Numbered from the stretch's first letter, positions 1-9,410 are shown. The stretch: DNA of 64,000 nt from QYOJ01 sp964616825 (GCA_964616825.1 CAZTSX010000004.1:1-64000), one strand, 5' to 3'. Notes: generated from the letters alone by a model not told the origin. Made by a program: numbers and translations.

Positions 1-36
1 TTTCAGTGGTTTACGTTTTTTTGCTTTATTACTCCG

Positions 37-125
37 CGGAGAGACAGGGATTCGAACCCTGGGTCCCGAGTCATCGGGACAACGGTTTTCGAGACCGCCC
101 CATTCAACCGCTCTGGCATCTCTCC
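37..125 (-). tRNA. tRNA-Ser (anticodon CGA)
   Basis: On the reverse strand this folds as a class II tRNA. The acceptor arms GGAGAGA and TCTCTCC pair, the anticodon loop CTCGAAA carries CGA (reads UCG), a long variable arm is present, and the T-loop is TTCGAAT. The discriminator base is G at position 37. CCA is not encoded. Confidence 0.95.
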
Positions 126-166
126 AATTGGATGTTTGATGTTGGATGTTAGATGTTAGATTATTC
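126..166. repeat. Short degenerate tandem repeat (GATGTT units)
   Basis: Five copies of GATGTT-like units at 7-8 bp spacing fill the gap just upstream of tRNA-Ser. No coding signal is visible. Similar short-period repeats with other motifs occupy many gaps in this window. Confidence 0.6.
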
Positions 167-194
167 CAATAATCGGTAAAAATAAGAACCTTTA

Positions 195-202
195 CAAAGA
201 TA
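195..202 (-). promoter_or_regulatory. Bacteroidota -7 promoter element of tRNA-Ser
   Basis: Reads TATCTTTG on the minus strand, an exact match to the Bacteroidota -7 consensus TAnnTTTG, about 70 bases upstream of the tRNA-Ser 5' end. No convincing -33 TTG was identified. Confidence 0.55.
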
Positions 203-272
203 AAAAAGTAACCGTTTATCCATAAAACCTGATTATTCGTCCATTATTGTTTTTTTTTTAATTCAGACAAAA

Positions 273-280
273 TACCTTTG
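273..280 (+). promoter_or_regulatory. -7 promoter element of the GWxTD gene
   Basis: TACCTTTG matches TAnnTTTG and lies 31 bases before the ATG at 312. A TTG sits about 23 bases further upstream, slightly more than the usual spacing. Confidence 0.5.
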
Positions 281-311
281 TCGCAGATAAAATTCCAGAA
301 AAAGATTCATC

Positions 312-1775
312 ATGAAGAAAATAATTTTTGCAATTGCATTTATCATATTCACAGGAAGCACGGCGTTGCTTGCCGGAAACCTCAGAGCTTACCTCTCTTA
401 CGCAACCTTTACCTCCCCCGACGGACCCTACATTGAGACCTATCTCTCTATCGATGCAAATAGTGTCAAATTCGTCAAGCTGGAGAATGACAGATTCCAG
501 GGAACAGTCAATATTCTCATGACTTTCAATCAGGATAATGAGATCAAAGCCTATAAGAAGTATGAATTGAAGAGCCCTGAAGTAAAAGATACTTCGAACA
601 TGGATTTCCATTTCATTGACCAGCAACGTTTTTTACTCAGCAACGGCACCTATGATTTTAACGTTCAACTCTCCGACCAGAGTTATATTGAGGAACCTGT
701 CCCCTATACACAAAAAATAGTCATTAACTACCCTGAAGGCAAACCGGCTGTTTCAGGGATCGAGCTGGTGAAAAGCTATACACGGAGCGATCAACCCAGT
801 GAAATAAATAAATCGGGTTTCGATGTAGTCCCATATGTTTATAGCTTCTATCCCCAGAGTGAAAACAGGCTGATCTTCTATTGTGAAGTCTACAACATGG
901 ATAAACTGCTCGGGGAGGATGAGAAATACCTGGTTTCCTATTTTGTTGAGACACTGGAGAACGGCCAGAAGGTGAAAGGCCTGGGAAGGAATAAAAAAGA
1001 GGCAGCCAGGCCTGTTAACGTGATCCTGGCAAACCTGAACATCAGTAACCTGCCAACCGGAAATTATAACCTCATTGTAGAAGCCCGTGATCAGAAGAAC
1101 GAGGTCATTGCGATGAAAAAACTTTTTTTCCAGAGAAGCAATCCTTACGCACGATTGACTATGGATGATCTGACCATGTTTGACGCCACCAGCTCTTTCG
1201 TGGATAAATACATCAATCCCGACAGTTTGCGTGAATATGTCAGTTCAACCTATCCGATCTCATCCGCTCTGGAAAAAAACTTCCTGAAAGGGAACCTGAA
1301 GAAAGCAGACCTCGCTATACTTCAGCAATATTTCCTGGGATTCTGGCAACGACGTAATCCTACTGATCCGGAAAAAGCCTGGGAAGAGTACAAATACCAG
1401 GTAGAGGTTGCTGAGCACAACTTTTCCACCCCAGTTAAGCGAGGGTACCAGACCGACCGGGGACGGGTATTCCTGCAGTATGGTCCGCCAAACGTACGCT
1501 CTGAAAGATACAATGAGCCCAGTAATTACCCCTATGAGATATGGCAATACTACGCACTGGCCAACCAGAGTAACCGGAAATTCGTATTCTACTCTCCCGA
1601 CATGGTCACCAGCGATTTCTTTATCCTTCACTCCGATGCGCTGGGCGAGATCCATAATGCCCGATGGCAGGTAGACCTGCGCAGCCGCATCTATCAAACC
1701 ATTGACATCACCGACACCCAGGTGATAAACGCATGGGGAGATATGCAAGAGGACTACTGGACGCTTCCCAATTAA
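312..1775 (+). CDS. GWxTD domain-containing secreted protein
   Basis: A 487-residue protein with a clear signal peptide (residues 1-21, basic MKK then a hydrophobic core). The C-terminal third has the GWxTD-type signature: RRNPTDPEKAWEEY near residue 346 and GYQTDRGRVFLQYGPPN near 377-393, followed by an aromatic YEIWQYY stretch. The domain is common in Bacteroidota and Acidobacteriota exported proteins, but its biochemical role is not established. The preceding beta-rich region has no family I recognise. The ATG at 312 follows a good -7 element and begins the signal peptide. Probably monocistronic: the next gene starts 107 bases on and has its own promoter-like element. Confidence 0.85.
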   Translation: MKKIIFAIAFIIFTGSTALLAGNLRAYLSYATFTSPDGPYIETYLSIDANSVKFVKLENDRFQGTVNILMTFNQDNEIKAYKKYELKSPEVKDTSNMDFHFIDQQRFLLSNGTYDFNVQLSDQSYIEEPVPYTQKIVINYPEGKPAVSGIELVKSYTRSDQPSEINKSGFDVVPYVYSFYPQSENRLIFYCEVYNMDKLLGEDEKYLVSYFVETLENGQKVKGLGRNKKEAARPVNVILANLNISNLPTGNYNLIVEARDQKNEVIAMKKLFFQRSNPYARLTMDDLTMFDATSSFVDKYINPDSLREYVSSTYPISSALEKNFLKGNLKKADLAILQQYFLGFWQRRNPTDPEKAWEEYKYQVEVAEHNFSTPVKRGYQTDRGRVFLQYGPPNVRSERYNEPSNYPYEIWQYYALANQSNRKFVFYSPDMVTSDFFILHSDALGEIHNARWQVDLRSRIYQTIDITDTQVINAWGDMQEDYWTLPN

Positions 1776-1779
1776 CAAT

Positions 1780-1875
1780 TTACGATTTTCGATTTACGAA
1801 TGACGAATAAATAAAAAGGTATCTTTGTTCTGTCTCTTAAATCGTTAATCATTAATCGTTAATCGAAAATCGTAA
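1780..1875. repeat. Intergenic inverted-repeat element (AATCG-rich)
   Basis: The left arm (1780-1796) and right arm (1859-1875) are reverse complements at 16 of 17 positions around a core AATCGAAAATCGTAA. The element starts 4 bases after the GWxTD stop and ends 7 bases before the next ATG, so it fills the gap. The core of the left arm is shared exactly (19 bases, 1784-1802) with 25375-25393, where related arms flank a whole gene. Confidence 0.6.
1820..1827 (+). promoter_or_regulatory. -7 promoter element of the GT2 gene
   Basis: TATCTTTG, an exact TAnnTTTG match 55 bases upstream of the ATG at 1883, lying inside the inverted-repeat element. Confidence 0.5.
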
Positions 1876-1882
1876 TTCGCAG

Positions 1883-2908
1883 ATGTCTCTTGTTGCTGTT
1901 GTTATTCTCAACTGGAACGGGAAGAAATACCTCGAACAATTTCTCCCTTCCCTGATCGAACATACCGGTTCCGACGCTGAGATCGTAGTGGCCGATAACG
2001 CCTCGACAGATGATTCCCTCTCCTTTCTGAAGACCAACTTTCCTTCGATACGTGTTATTCAGAACACGACGAATGGCGGTTTCGCCCGGGGATATAACCT
2101 GGCCCTGAAACAGGTTGAAGCAGACTATTATGTTCTTCTCAATTCGGATATCGAGGTCACGGCGAACTGGCTGAAACCGGTCATCTCCATGATGGAGCAG
2201 GATGAGAAAATCGGCGCCTGCCAACCTAAGATCCGTTCCTTCCACCATCGCAACTCATTTGAATATGCCGGTGCCGCAGGCGGATATATCGACGAATATG
2301 GCTATCCTTTCTGCCGGGGAAGGCTCTTTCTCACCATCGAGGAAGACAACGGACAATACGATGATACCGTAGAGATTTCGTGGGCAAGCGGGGCGTGCAT
2401 GTTTGTCAGGAGTAGGCTGTTTCATCAACTGGGTGGGCTCGATGATGATTTCTTTGCCCACATGGAGGAGATCGACTTCTGCTGGCGGCTGCATAATTAT
2501 GGCTACCGAGTGATGTATTGTCCCGGTTCAACGGTTTACCACATCGGTGGAGGGACACTTCCAAAAGCATCCTGGCGCAAAACATACTTCAACTTCCGGA
2601 ACAACTTCATGCTCCTCTATAAAAACCTCCCCTCAAAATATCTGTTCAAGGTATTTGCCCTCCGGCTGATTCTGGATACCGTAGCAGCCCTGAAATTTCT
2701 CTTCCAGGCCGGATTTAGAAACTTCTGGGCTGTCGCACGTGCACACATGAGCTTCTACAAAGCCCTGCCATCACTCCGGAAGAAACGGAAAAAACTCAAA
2801 CACGGCAGTATGAAGATGATGTACAAACGGAATATCGTCTTTGAATACTACCTGAGGGGGAAGAAACACTTTTCACAGCTTGATCAGGAGAAATTCTTTG
2901 AATCATAA
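1883..2908 (+). CDS. Glycosyltransferase family 2
   Basis: A 341-residue GT-A fold glycosyltransferase. The N-terminal nucleotide-binding strand VVILNWNGKKYLEQ (residues 6-19) is followed by VVADNASTDDS (about 36-46) and the metal-binding region LLNSDIEV (about 85-92). ASGACMFVRSRLF and FFAHMEEIDFCWRL near 175-205 are typical of rhamnosyltransferase-like GT2 enzymes. The basic C-terminal region is probably membrane-associated. It should transfer an activated sugar onto a cell-envelope glycan; donor and acceptor cannot be read from the sequence. No polysaccharide cluster surrounds it. Confidence 0.88.
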   Translation: MSLVAVVILNWNGKKYLEQFLPSLIEHTGSDAEIVVADNASTDDSLSFLKTNFPSIRVIQNTTNGGFARGYNLALKQVEADYYVLLNSDIEVTANWLKPVISMMEQDEKIGACQPKIRSFHHRNSFEYAGAAGGYIDEYGYPFCRGRLFLTIEEDNGQYDDTVEISWASGACMFVRSRLFHQLGGLDDDFFAHMEEIDFCWRLHNYGYRVMYCPGSTVYHIGGGTLPKASWRKTYFNFRNNFMLLYKNLPSKYLFKVFALRLILDTVAALKFLFQAGFRNFWAVARAHMSFYKALPSLRKKRKKLKHGSMKMMYKRNIVFEYYLRGKKHFSQLDQEKFFES

Positions 2909-2919
2909 GGGATAAAATT

Positions 2920-3339
2920 CTAAATTCTAAGAAAGCTCTCTACCGCCAGCCTGTATGAATCCAGCCCAAAGCCGGTGATGCTCCCTTTCACAAACGGAGA
3001 GAGAAGCGACTGATGGCGAAATGATTCACGGGCAAAAATGTTGGAGATATGTACCTCAACAACAGGGACATGGATCGACTTGATCGCATCTGCTATGGAA
3101 ACCGAAGTATGGGTGTATCCTCCGGCATTAAGGATGATCCCATCGTAGACAAACCCAACCTTCTGTAGCACATCGATGACCTCCCCTTCGATGTTTGACT
3201 GATAATACTCAATGGTGATTTCAGGAAACTCCTTACGCAATTTCTTCAGATATACCTCAAAACTCTCGGTTCCATATACCTCTGGCTCCCGCTGCCCCAG
3301 CAAATTCAAATTCGGACCGTTAATAATAATCAGCTTCAT
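2920..3339 (-). CDS. aroQ: Type II 3-dehydroquinate dehydratase
   Basis: At 139 residues it has the standard length of the dodecameric type II enzyme, which converts 3-dehydroquinate to 3-dehydroshikimate in the shikimate pathway. Visible motifs are IINGPNLNLLGQREPEVYG at the N terminus (with the catalytic Tyr), YYQSNIEGEVID near 45-56, NAGGYTHTSVSIADAI near 71-86 (substrate-binding Asn and Thr-Ser), and VEVHISNIFARE with the catalytic His near 99-110. The ATG at 3339 lies 17 bases downstream of a reverse-strand -7 element. It stands alone and converges with the GT2 gene. Confidence 0.96.
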   Translation of the reverse strand: MKLIIINGPNLNLLGQREPEVYGTESFEVYLKKLRKEFPEITIEYYQSNIEGEVIDVLQKVGFVYDGIILNAGGYTHTSVSIADAIKSIHVPVVEVHISNIFARESFRHQSLLSPFVKGSITGFGLDSYRLAVESFLRI

Positions 3340-3356
3340 GCGTGTAAAGTTGGATA

Positions 3357-3364
3357 CAAAGATA
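3357..3364 (-). promoter_or_regulatory. -7 promoter element of aroQ
   Basis: TATCTTTG on the minus strand matches TAnnTTTG, 17 bases upstream of the aroQ ATG, implying a very short leader. Confidence 0.55.
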
Positions 3365-3417
3365 GTGATAAAATGAGATGCCGGATGCCAGATACCGGAT
3401 GCCGGATTAAGAAATTC

Positions 3418-3470
3418 ATGGCAATAAATGGCAATTGATGCGCAATTTATGGCAATATATGGTAATTCTT
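3418..3470. repeat. ATGGCAAT 10-bp-phased repeat, copy 1
   Basis: Five degenerate units of ATGGCAATNN follow each other at 10-11 bp spacing, just upstream of the riboswitch promoter. The same unit recurs at 10048-10092, 14408-14440 and (inverted) 17596-17641. Just before it (3380-3405) lies a second short repeat of GATGCCG units. Confidence 0.65.
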
Positions 3471-3473
3471 CCT

Positions 3474-3481
3474 TATCTTTG
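3474..3481 (+). promoter_or_regulatory. -7 promoter element upstream of the TPP riboswitch
   Basis: TATCTTTG, an exact -7 match about 10 bases before the riboswitch aptamer, placing the transcription start at the beginning of the aptamer. Confidence 0.6.
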
Positions 3482-3490
3482 TCGTACCAT

Positions 3491-3568
3491 CAATTAGGGG
3501 TGCCTGACAAGGCTGAGATTACACTCTTTGAACCTGATCCGGATAATGCCGGCGTAGGAAGACAAATT
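3491..3568 (+). ncRNA. TPP riboswitch (THI element)
   Basis: The conserved aptamer pieces are in order: AGGGGTGCC at the P2 side, GGCTGAGATTACAC (with the CTGAGA core), ACCTGATCCGG, and ATAATGCCGGCGTAGGAA closing P4/P5. In known systems thiamin pyrophosphate binding represses the downstream gene. The next gene is a TonB-dependent receptor starting at 3640, so this should shut down thiamin-type uptake when TPP is plentiful. I could not confirm the expression platform in the roughly 70 bases between aptamer and ATG. Confidence 0.93.
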
Positions 3569-3639
3569 ACACCTCCAATCTTAACTCCTTAATTGATCAG
3601 TTTATCGTTCATTGATTTATCATTTAAACTGAGTCAATT

Positions 3640-6054
3640 ATGAAAAAAACATTCCTTATCACAGGGTTTATCCTGGCACAGGTTGCCCTGCTTGCACAAG
3701 TCACCATCAACGGGAGAGTCACGGAAAAAGAGAGTGGCGATCCGCTTCCCGGCACGCATATACAGGTTGAAAACACCTTTAATGCAGCCATTACCGATGC
3801 TGAAGGAAACTACCAGCTAACCAGACTCCGTGCCGGAGAATATACGTTGAAAAGTTCTTTTATAGGCTTTAAAACAGAAATAATCACCTGTAATATCACA
3901 AAGGATACCACGATAAATATAGCCATGGAAGCGACCGCCATCCTTGGAGAGGAAGTGAATATCATTGCCACACGTGCAGGAGAGAAATACCCGACAGCCT
4001 ATACGACACTGTCAAATAAAAAAATTGAGGAGGTTAACCTGGGAAAAGACCTGCCATATATTGTTCAGTCGACCCCATCGTTGGTGGTGACCTCTGATGC
4101 CGGAAACGGGATCGGGTATACCAAACTGAATATCAGGGGAACGGACCTGACACGGATCAACGTGACAATCAATGGAATTCCGATCAACGACGCCGAATCA
4201 CAGGGTGTATGGTTTGTCGACCTTCCCGATATCGCATCCTCTTCCGAGAACATCCAGATACAACGGGGTGTAGGGACTTCCACCAACGGAGCAGGCGCAT
4301 TTGGCGCTTCCATCAATATCCTCACCACCGAAACCAACCCAGATCCCTATGGGGAATTGTTCGCCTCATGCGGCTCATTCAACTCGTGGAAGACAACGCT
4401 GAAATTTGGCTCAGGGATTCTCAAGTCAGGATTCGCTGTTGACGGACGGCTATCCTATATCTCTTCCGACGGATATATCGACAGAGCTACGTCGAAACTT
4501 AAATCCTTTTATGTTAGCGGCGGTTATTATGGAAAAAACACCACCCTGAAGCTGATCACCTTCTCGGGACACGAACGAACCTACCAGGCCTGGGAGGGAG
4601 TTCCACTCGATTCGCTGGCTACCAACCGCACCTACAATCCGGCCGGACAATATACCGATTCACTCGGACAGATCTGTTACTATAAGAACCAGATCGATAA
4701 CTATCAGCAAGACTACTACCAGATGATCTTCTCCCAGCGGTTGGGTTCAAAATGGACTATCAATGGAGCCTTGTTTCTGACGAACGGGAAAGGCTATTAC
4801 GAAAACTATAAATCCGGGCAATCGTTTTCTGATTACGGTCTGAATGATGTCATTATCGGAGGGGATACCATCACTTCAACCAGCCTGGTTAACCAGAAAT
4901 GGCTGGATAACAGCTTCTACGGACTCACTTTCTCAACCAATTATATGCTTCCCGATAAACTCAGAGTGATTATCGGAGGGGGGATCACCCAGTATTATGG
5001 CAAACATTTTGGGAAAGTGATCTGGGCACAATATGCCTCTAACGGGGATAACGAGCGTCACTGGTATGATAATACAGGACTCAAGAACGACATCAACATC
5101 TATACGAAAGCAACCTGGCAGGTGATAAAAAAACTATCCCTCTTTGCTGATCTGCAATACCGTTATGTCGATTACCGCATGAACGGCATACTGGATGATC
5201 TTCAACGTATCGATCAGACACATACATTCCATTTTATCAATCCCAAAGCCGGCCTGTTTTACGATTTCACTGAACACCTGAATGCTTACTTCTCCTTCAG
5301 TATCGGAAATCGTGAACCGAGCCGGAATAATTACAAAGATGCCGATCCAAACAGGATGCCTGCGGCTGAACGACTATATGACTATGAGCTCGGTGCGAAG
5401 ATCACCCGGTCGATATGGATGGCAGGGGTGAACCTCTACTTCATGGATTATACGGATCAACTGGTGCTGACCGGCGAGATCAACAACGTGGGCGAAGCGA
5501 TCATGGTCAACGTCCCGAAAAGTTACCGGGCAGGGATTGAGGTGTCAGCAGGGATTAGCCTCTGGAAAAAGGTCCGATGGGATGTTCATGGCACATTCAG
5601 CCTGAACAAGATCCGGGATTTCACCGAATATGTCGACGACTACGACTCAGCCTGGAATTTCACCGGACAGACATCCCGGAACCTCGGCACCACCGACCTC
5701 TCCTTCTCACCCGGCATCCTTGTAGGTAGCATCCTCACCTACAAGCCGGTGAAAGGGTTGAGCTGGTCACTTTTCTCAAACTACGTGGGAAAACAATATA
5801 TCGACAACACCTCCAGTGATGAGCGGTCACTCCATGCTTACTTTGTTAATAACCTGAGATTGGCCTACTCATTCAAACTGAAGCCTTTCAGGGAGATCGG
5901 AATCATCCTGATGTTCAGCAACCTCTTCAACAGGCGATACGAAACAAATGCATGGATCTACCGCTACAACTATGCCAATCAGGCCTATGATGTAAACGGC
6001 TATTTCCCGCAGGCGTTGATTAACTATATGGTGGGGATCACACTAAAACTCTGA
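3640..6054 (+). CDS. TonB-dependent receptor, TPP-regulated (OMR1-like thiamin uptake)
   Basis: An 804-residue outer-membrane receptor. A signal peptide (1-20) is followed by a carboxypeptidase-regulatory-like beta-sandwich (about 21-97; VTINGRVTEKESGDPLPGT, then YTLKSSFIGFKT). A plug domain (about 115-235) contains the typical NIRGTDLTRINVTINGIPIND and RGVGTSTNGAGAFGASINI, and the rest is a 22-stranded barrel ending in an aromatic/hydrophobic strand. The TPP riboswitch directly upstream points to thiamin or a precursor as substrate. This matches the thiamin-regulated receptors (OMR1) described for Bacteroidetes, although the usual PnuT/TnrA partners are not adjacent. Function is inferred from regulation, not from the barrel. 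Confidence 0.88.
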   Translation: MKKTFLITGFILAQVALLAQVTINGRVTEKESGDPLPGTHIQVENTFNAAITDAEGNYQLTRLRAGEYTLKSSFIGFKTEIITCNITKDTTINIAMEATAILGEEVNIIATRAGEKYPTAYTTLSNKKIEEVNLGKDLPYIVQSTPSLVVTSDAGNGIGYTKLNIRGTDLTRINVTINGIPINDAESQGVWFVDLPDIASSSENIQIQRGVGTSTNGAGAFGASINILTTETNPDPYGELFASCGSFNSWKTTLKFGSGILKSGFAVDGRLSYISSDGYIDRATSKLKSFYVSGGYYGKNTTLKLITFSGHERTYQAWEGVPLDSLATNRTYNPAGQYTDSLGQICYYKNQIDNYQQDYYQMIFSQRLGSKWTINGALFLTNGKGYYENYKSGQSFSDYGLNDVIIGGDTITSTSLVNQKWLDNSFYGLTFSTNYMLPDKLRVIIGGGITQYYGKHFGKVIWAQYASNGDNERHWYDNTGLKNDINIYTKATWQVIKKLSLFADLQYRYVDYRMNGILDDLQRIDQTHTFHFINPKAGLFYDFTEHLNAYFSFSIGNREPSRNNYKDADPNRMPAAERLYDYELGAKITRSIWMAGVNLYFMDYTDQLVLTGEINNVGEAIMVNVPKSYRAGIEVSAGISLWKKVRWDVHGTFSLNKIRDFTEYVDDYDSAWNFTGQTSRNLGTTDLSFSPGILVGSILTYKPVKGLSWSLFSNYVGKQYIDNTSSDERSLHAYFVNNLRLAYSFKLKPFREIGIILMFSNLFNRRYETNAWIYRYNYANQAYDVNGYFPQALINYMVGITLKL

Positions 6055-6070
6055 TTTCAAGGGGAAATGC

Positions 6071-6101
6071 TTGGAGAAATCATCAAAATTTGATATCCTT
6101 G
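6071..6101 (+). promoter_or_regulatory. Promoter of the M16 peptidase operon
   Basis: TTG at 6071-6073, then 20 bases, then TATCCTTG at 6094-6101 (one mismatch to TAnnTTTG). This is the usual -33/-7 arrangement of the Bacteroidota, 34 bases before the ATG. Confidence 0.5.
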
Positions 6102-6135
6102 CATATTCAACCAGACCCTTACCAAAACCCATAAA

Positions 6136-8958
6136 ATGAAACGGATTTTAAGTACCCTGGCCATCCTGGCTATCGTGTTGATACCGGCTGGTTTTCTCTG
6201 CGGTCAGACCATGGAGATCGATTATACAACAAAACTGGCGATCGATCCCAACGTACGGATCGGCGAGTTGGATAACGGATTGATCTATTACATCCGTAAA
6301 AACGCAAAACCTGAAAACCGTGTAGAGCTCAGGCTTGTTGTCAATGCCGGCTCCATCCTGGAGAACGACGACCAACAGGGGCTGGCGCACTTTACAGAGC
6401 ATATGTGCTTCAACGGAACGAAAACCTTCCCAAAAAACGAACTGATCGACTTCCTGCAGAAGACCGGCGTTCAATTTGGCGCAGATATCAACGCCTATAC
6501 CAGCTTTGATCAGACGGTATATATGCTTCAGCTTCCCACAGACGAAGAGGGACTGGTTGAAAAAGGATTTCAGGTGCTGGAAGACTGGGCACATGATGTG
6601 ACCCTGGATGGCAAAGAGATCGACAAAGAACGTGGAGTGATCATTGAAGAGTGGCGGCTGGGTCTGGGTGCTCAGGACAGGATGATGAAGAAATTCTTCC
6701 CGATCATCCTTAAAGGTTCGCTCTATGCCGAACGTCTTCCGATAGGAAAGGTTGAAATTTTAGAGAATTTCAAACATGAAACCCTCCGCGATTTCTACCG
6801 CGACTGGTACCGGCCAGATCTTCAGGCCGTTGTAGTGGTAGGTGATGTGGATCCCGACTGGGTTGAAGCTCAGATCAAAGAGCATTTTGCCGGGCTGAAG
6901 AATCCTGACAACCCCCGGGAGCGGGTAGAATTTGATCTTCCCGGGAACGATGAACCGTTAATCGCGATCACCACCGACCCGGAAGCGATGCAAAATGTGA
7001 TTCTGATGTTCTGGAAACACCCGGTTCTAAAAGTGAAAACGTTGGGAGGACTAAAAGAGCAGATCACTGCAGAACTTTTTACAGGCATGCTGAATCAGCG
7101 TTTTTCGGAGCTGTCTCAGAAACCCGAGTGCCCCTTTGTTTTTGCAAGTACCGGATATGGGGAGTTCCTGGTTCGCACCAAAGATGCGTACATCCTCCAG
7201 ACGATGCCCAAAGAGAACCAGACGGAAGAAGCCCTCTTATCAATCCTTGCAGAAAATGAACGGGTCAAGCAGTTTGGCTTCACAGCAACCGAATATGAAC
7301 GCCAGAAAGAGGATATGATGAGTCGTTATGAAAAAGCAGCCAATGAGTTTGATAAGACAGAATCAGCCAGGTTTGCCGGTGATTATGTCAGCAATTACCT
7401 GACTGAAACACCGATACCGGGTGCAAAGAAAGAGTTTAAATACCTGAAGAAGATCCTTCCAGAGATCACCCTGGAGCAAGTGAATGATCTGGCTAAAAAA
7501 TGGGTGACAGACGATAATATGGCAATGGTGATTATGGGGCCGGAAAAAGAGGGATTGAAGATCCCCACCGAAGATGAGATCCTGGCGGTGGTTGAACATT
7601 CCAGGATAAAAGAACTGGAAGCCTGGGTCGATAACTTCAGAGAAGAACCGTTGATTCCCTTTGATTTACTTGGTGGAAAAGTAGTCGAAAAGAGCGAAAA
7701 CAGTGAACTCGGCTTCACTGAGTTGACCCTCTCCAATGGCGTGAAAGTGATCCTGAAACCCACAGATTTCAAAAACGATGAGATCCTTGTATCAGCCTTC
7801 AGTCCAGGCGGAGACTCCAGGTATGAGGATGATCTATTCCTATCAGCCAATTTTTCTTCAGCCATAATCGATAACAGTGGCGTTGGAGAGTTCGAAAATG
7901 TGGAATTGCAGAAGAAGCTGAAAGGGAAAAACATCTCGATCTCGCCATACATTGATGAGATCAAAGAGGGTTTCAGGGGCAGCGCTACACCGAAAGATTT
8001 TAAAACACTGATGGAGTTGGTATGGCTCTACTTTGACGCCCCCCGGAAAGATACCTCCGCATTCCAGGCTTTCATTTCCCAGATGGAGAACCAGACGAAG
8101 TTCATGAAAGGCAATCCGGTTATTGCTTTCTACGACACTCTCTTCAAGACCGCTTATCCAGAGAACAAACGACTGGTCATCTTTCCGACAGAAGAACAAA
8201 TTGCATCGATCGATCTTGACGAGGCGTTCGACATCTATTCAGATCGTTTTGCTGATGCCTCAGACTTCACCTTCGTCCTGGTGGGGAATTTCTCGATTGA
8301 CTCAATTACCCCCCTCGTGGAGACCTATTTTGGCAGCCTGCCCTCAATACAACGAAACGAAACCTGGCTGGATCGCTCCCAGATGCTTGCTCCGGGAATC
8401 ACGGAAGTAGTTTTCTACAGAGGAACTGATCCTCAGAGCATGGTTGGCATCGTGATGTCAGAAGCATTCGAGTGGAATGAAGCCAATGTCCTCTATCTGA
8501 ACATGCTGAAGGAGGTTTTACAGATCAAACTGATCGAAGTGATCCGAGAGAAACTCAGTGGTGTTTACTCCCCTCAAATCATGCTCAACTTCGATAAATA
8601 CCCGAAATCGGAGTTCATGATGGGAATCCTGTTTGGTTGCTCACCGAAAACAACTGATAAACTGACCAAAGCGGTATTCAGGGAGTTGAAGAAACTCCGG
8701 AAAAAGGGCCCTACGCCAGAAGATTTAGCCAAAGTAAAGGAGACACTGCTTCGCAACCGGGAGACAGATCTGGAAAAGAACAGTTTCTGGCGCTCAAAAA
8801 TCGAATCGCTCTACTTTCTTGAAGGGAATCCTCTCTCTATTCTTGATTTTGAGTCCCGAGTCAATGCAGTTACTGTGGAGGAGCTGAAAACAGCGGCAAA
8901 TAACTTCTTCAACCCCGAACATTACGTTCGGGTCGTTTTGATGCCGGAGAAAAAATAG
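6136..8958 (+). CDS. M16 family zinc metallopeptidase (two-repeat, exported)
   Basis: A 940-residue pitrilysin-type protease. A signal peptide (about 1-24) is followed by the inverted zinc motif HFTEH (H85, E88, H89) and a Glu pair in DKERGVIIEEW (about 164-173) that would supply the third ligand. The second half (from about 530) repeats the fold without a zinc motif, as is normal for full-length M16 proteins. It should degrade peptides in the periplasm or outer envelope. It begins a compact run: smpB starts 2 bases after its stop and a thioredoxin-like gene follows. Length and architecture match the Bacteroidota insulinase-family proteins. Confidence 0.93.
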   Translation: MKRILSTLAILAIVLIPAGFLCGQTMEIDYTTKLAIDPNVRIGELDNGLIYYIRKNAKPENRVELRLVVNAGSILENDDQQGLAHFTEHMCFNGTKTFPKNELIDFLQKTGVQFGADINAYTSFDQTVYMLQLPTDEEGLVEKGFQVLEDWAHDVTLDGKEIDKERGVIIEEWRLGLGAQDRMMKKFFPIILKGSLYAERLPIGKVEILENFKHETLRDFYRDWYRPDLQAVVVVGDVDPDWVEAQIKEHFAGLKNPDNPRERVEFDLPGNDEPLIAITTDPEAMQNVILMFWKHPVLKVKTLGGLKEQITAELFTGMLNQRFSELSQKPECPFVFASTGYGEFLVRTKDAYILQTMPKENQTEEALLSILAENERVKQFGFTATEYERQKEDMMSRYEKAANEFDKTESARFAGDYVSNYLTETPIPGAKKEFKYLKKILPEITLEQVNDLAKKWVTDDNMAMVIMGPEKEGLKIPTEDEILAVVEHSRIKELEAWVDNFREEPLIPFDLLGGKVVEKSENSELGFTELTLSNGVKVILKPTDFKNDEILVSAFSPGGDSRYEDDLFLSANFSSAIIDNSGVGEFENVELQKKLKGKNISISPYIDEIKEGFRGSATPKDFKTLMELVWLYFDAPRKDTSAFQAFISQMENQTKFMKGNPVIAFYDTLFKTAYPENKRLVIFPTEEQIASIDLDEAFDIYSDRFADASDFTFVLVGNFSIDSITPLVETYFGSLPSIQRNETWLDRSQMLAPGITEVVFYRGTDPQSMVGIVMSEAFEWNEANVLYLNMLKEVLQIKLIEVIREKLSGVYSPQIMLNFDKYPKSEFMMGILFGCSPKTTDKLTKAVFRELKKLRKKGPTPEDLAKVKETLLRNRETDLEKNSFWRSKIESLYFLEGNPLSILDFESRVNAVTVEELKTAANNFFNPEHYVRVVLMPEKK

Positions 8959-8960
8959 CG

Positions 8961-9410
8961 ATGACATCCGCGATCGTCATAAAGAATAAAAAAGCCCGGT
9001 ATGAATATTTTCTGTTGCAGGAATATACAGCCGGAATCCAGTTGACCGGCACGGAGATCAAGTCGATCCGTGCCGGCAAAGCTTCGATCGCAGAGGGCTA
9101 CTGTTCATTCACAGGAAATGAGCTCTTTATCAGGAACATGCACATTGCCGAATATGAAATGGGGACCCATTACAACCATGAACCCAAACGTGACCGGAAG
9201 CTGTTGTTGAACAAGCGCGAATTAAAGAAGCTGCTGACCAAAGTGAACGAACGGGGATTGACGATCATCCCGGTCGTTCTCTTTATCAACGAGAAAGGTC
9301 TGGCTAAACTGACCATCGCCCTGGCGAAGGGAAAACGGTTCTTCGACAAACGGGAAACGCTGAAGCAAAAAGACATTCAACGTGAAATTGACCGGGATGC
9401 CCGGGATTGA
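8961..9410 (+). CDS. smpB: SsrA-binding protein SmpB
   Basis: 149 residues, standard length. SmpB binds tmRNA and brings it to stalled ribosomes for trans-translation. Diagnostic segments are NKKARYEYFLLQEYTAGIQL, TGTEIKSIRAGKASIAEGYC (about 29-48), YEMGTHYNHEPKRDRKLLLN and the basic tail KRFFDKRETLKQKD, which reaches the decoding centre. It follows the M16 peptidase with a 2-base spacer, so it is probably co-transcribed. The tmRNA gene is not in this window. Confidence 0.97.
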   Translation: MTSAIVIKNKKARYEYFLLQEYTAGIQLTGTEIKSIRAGKASIAEGYCSFTGNELFIRNMHIAEYEMGTHYNHEPKRDRKLLLNKRELKKLLTKVNERGLTIIPVVLFINEKGLAKLTIALAKGKRFFDKRETLKQKDIQREIDRDARD

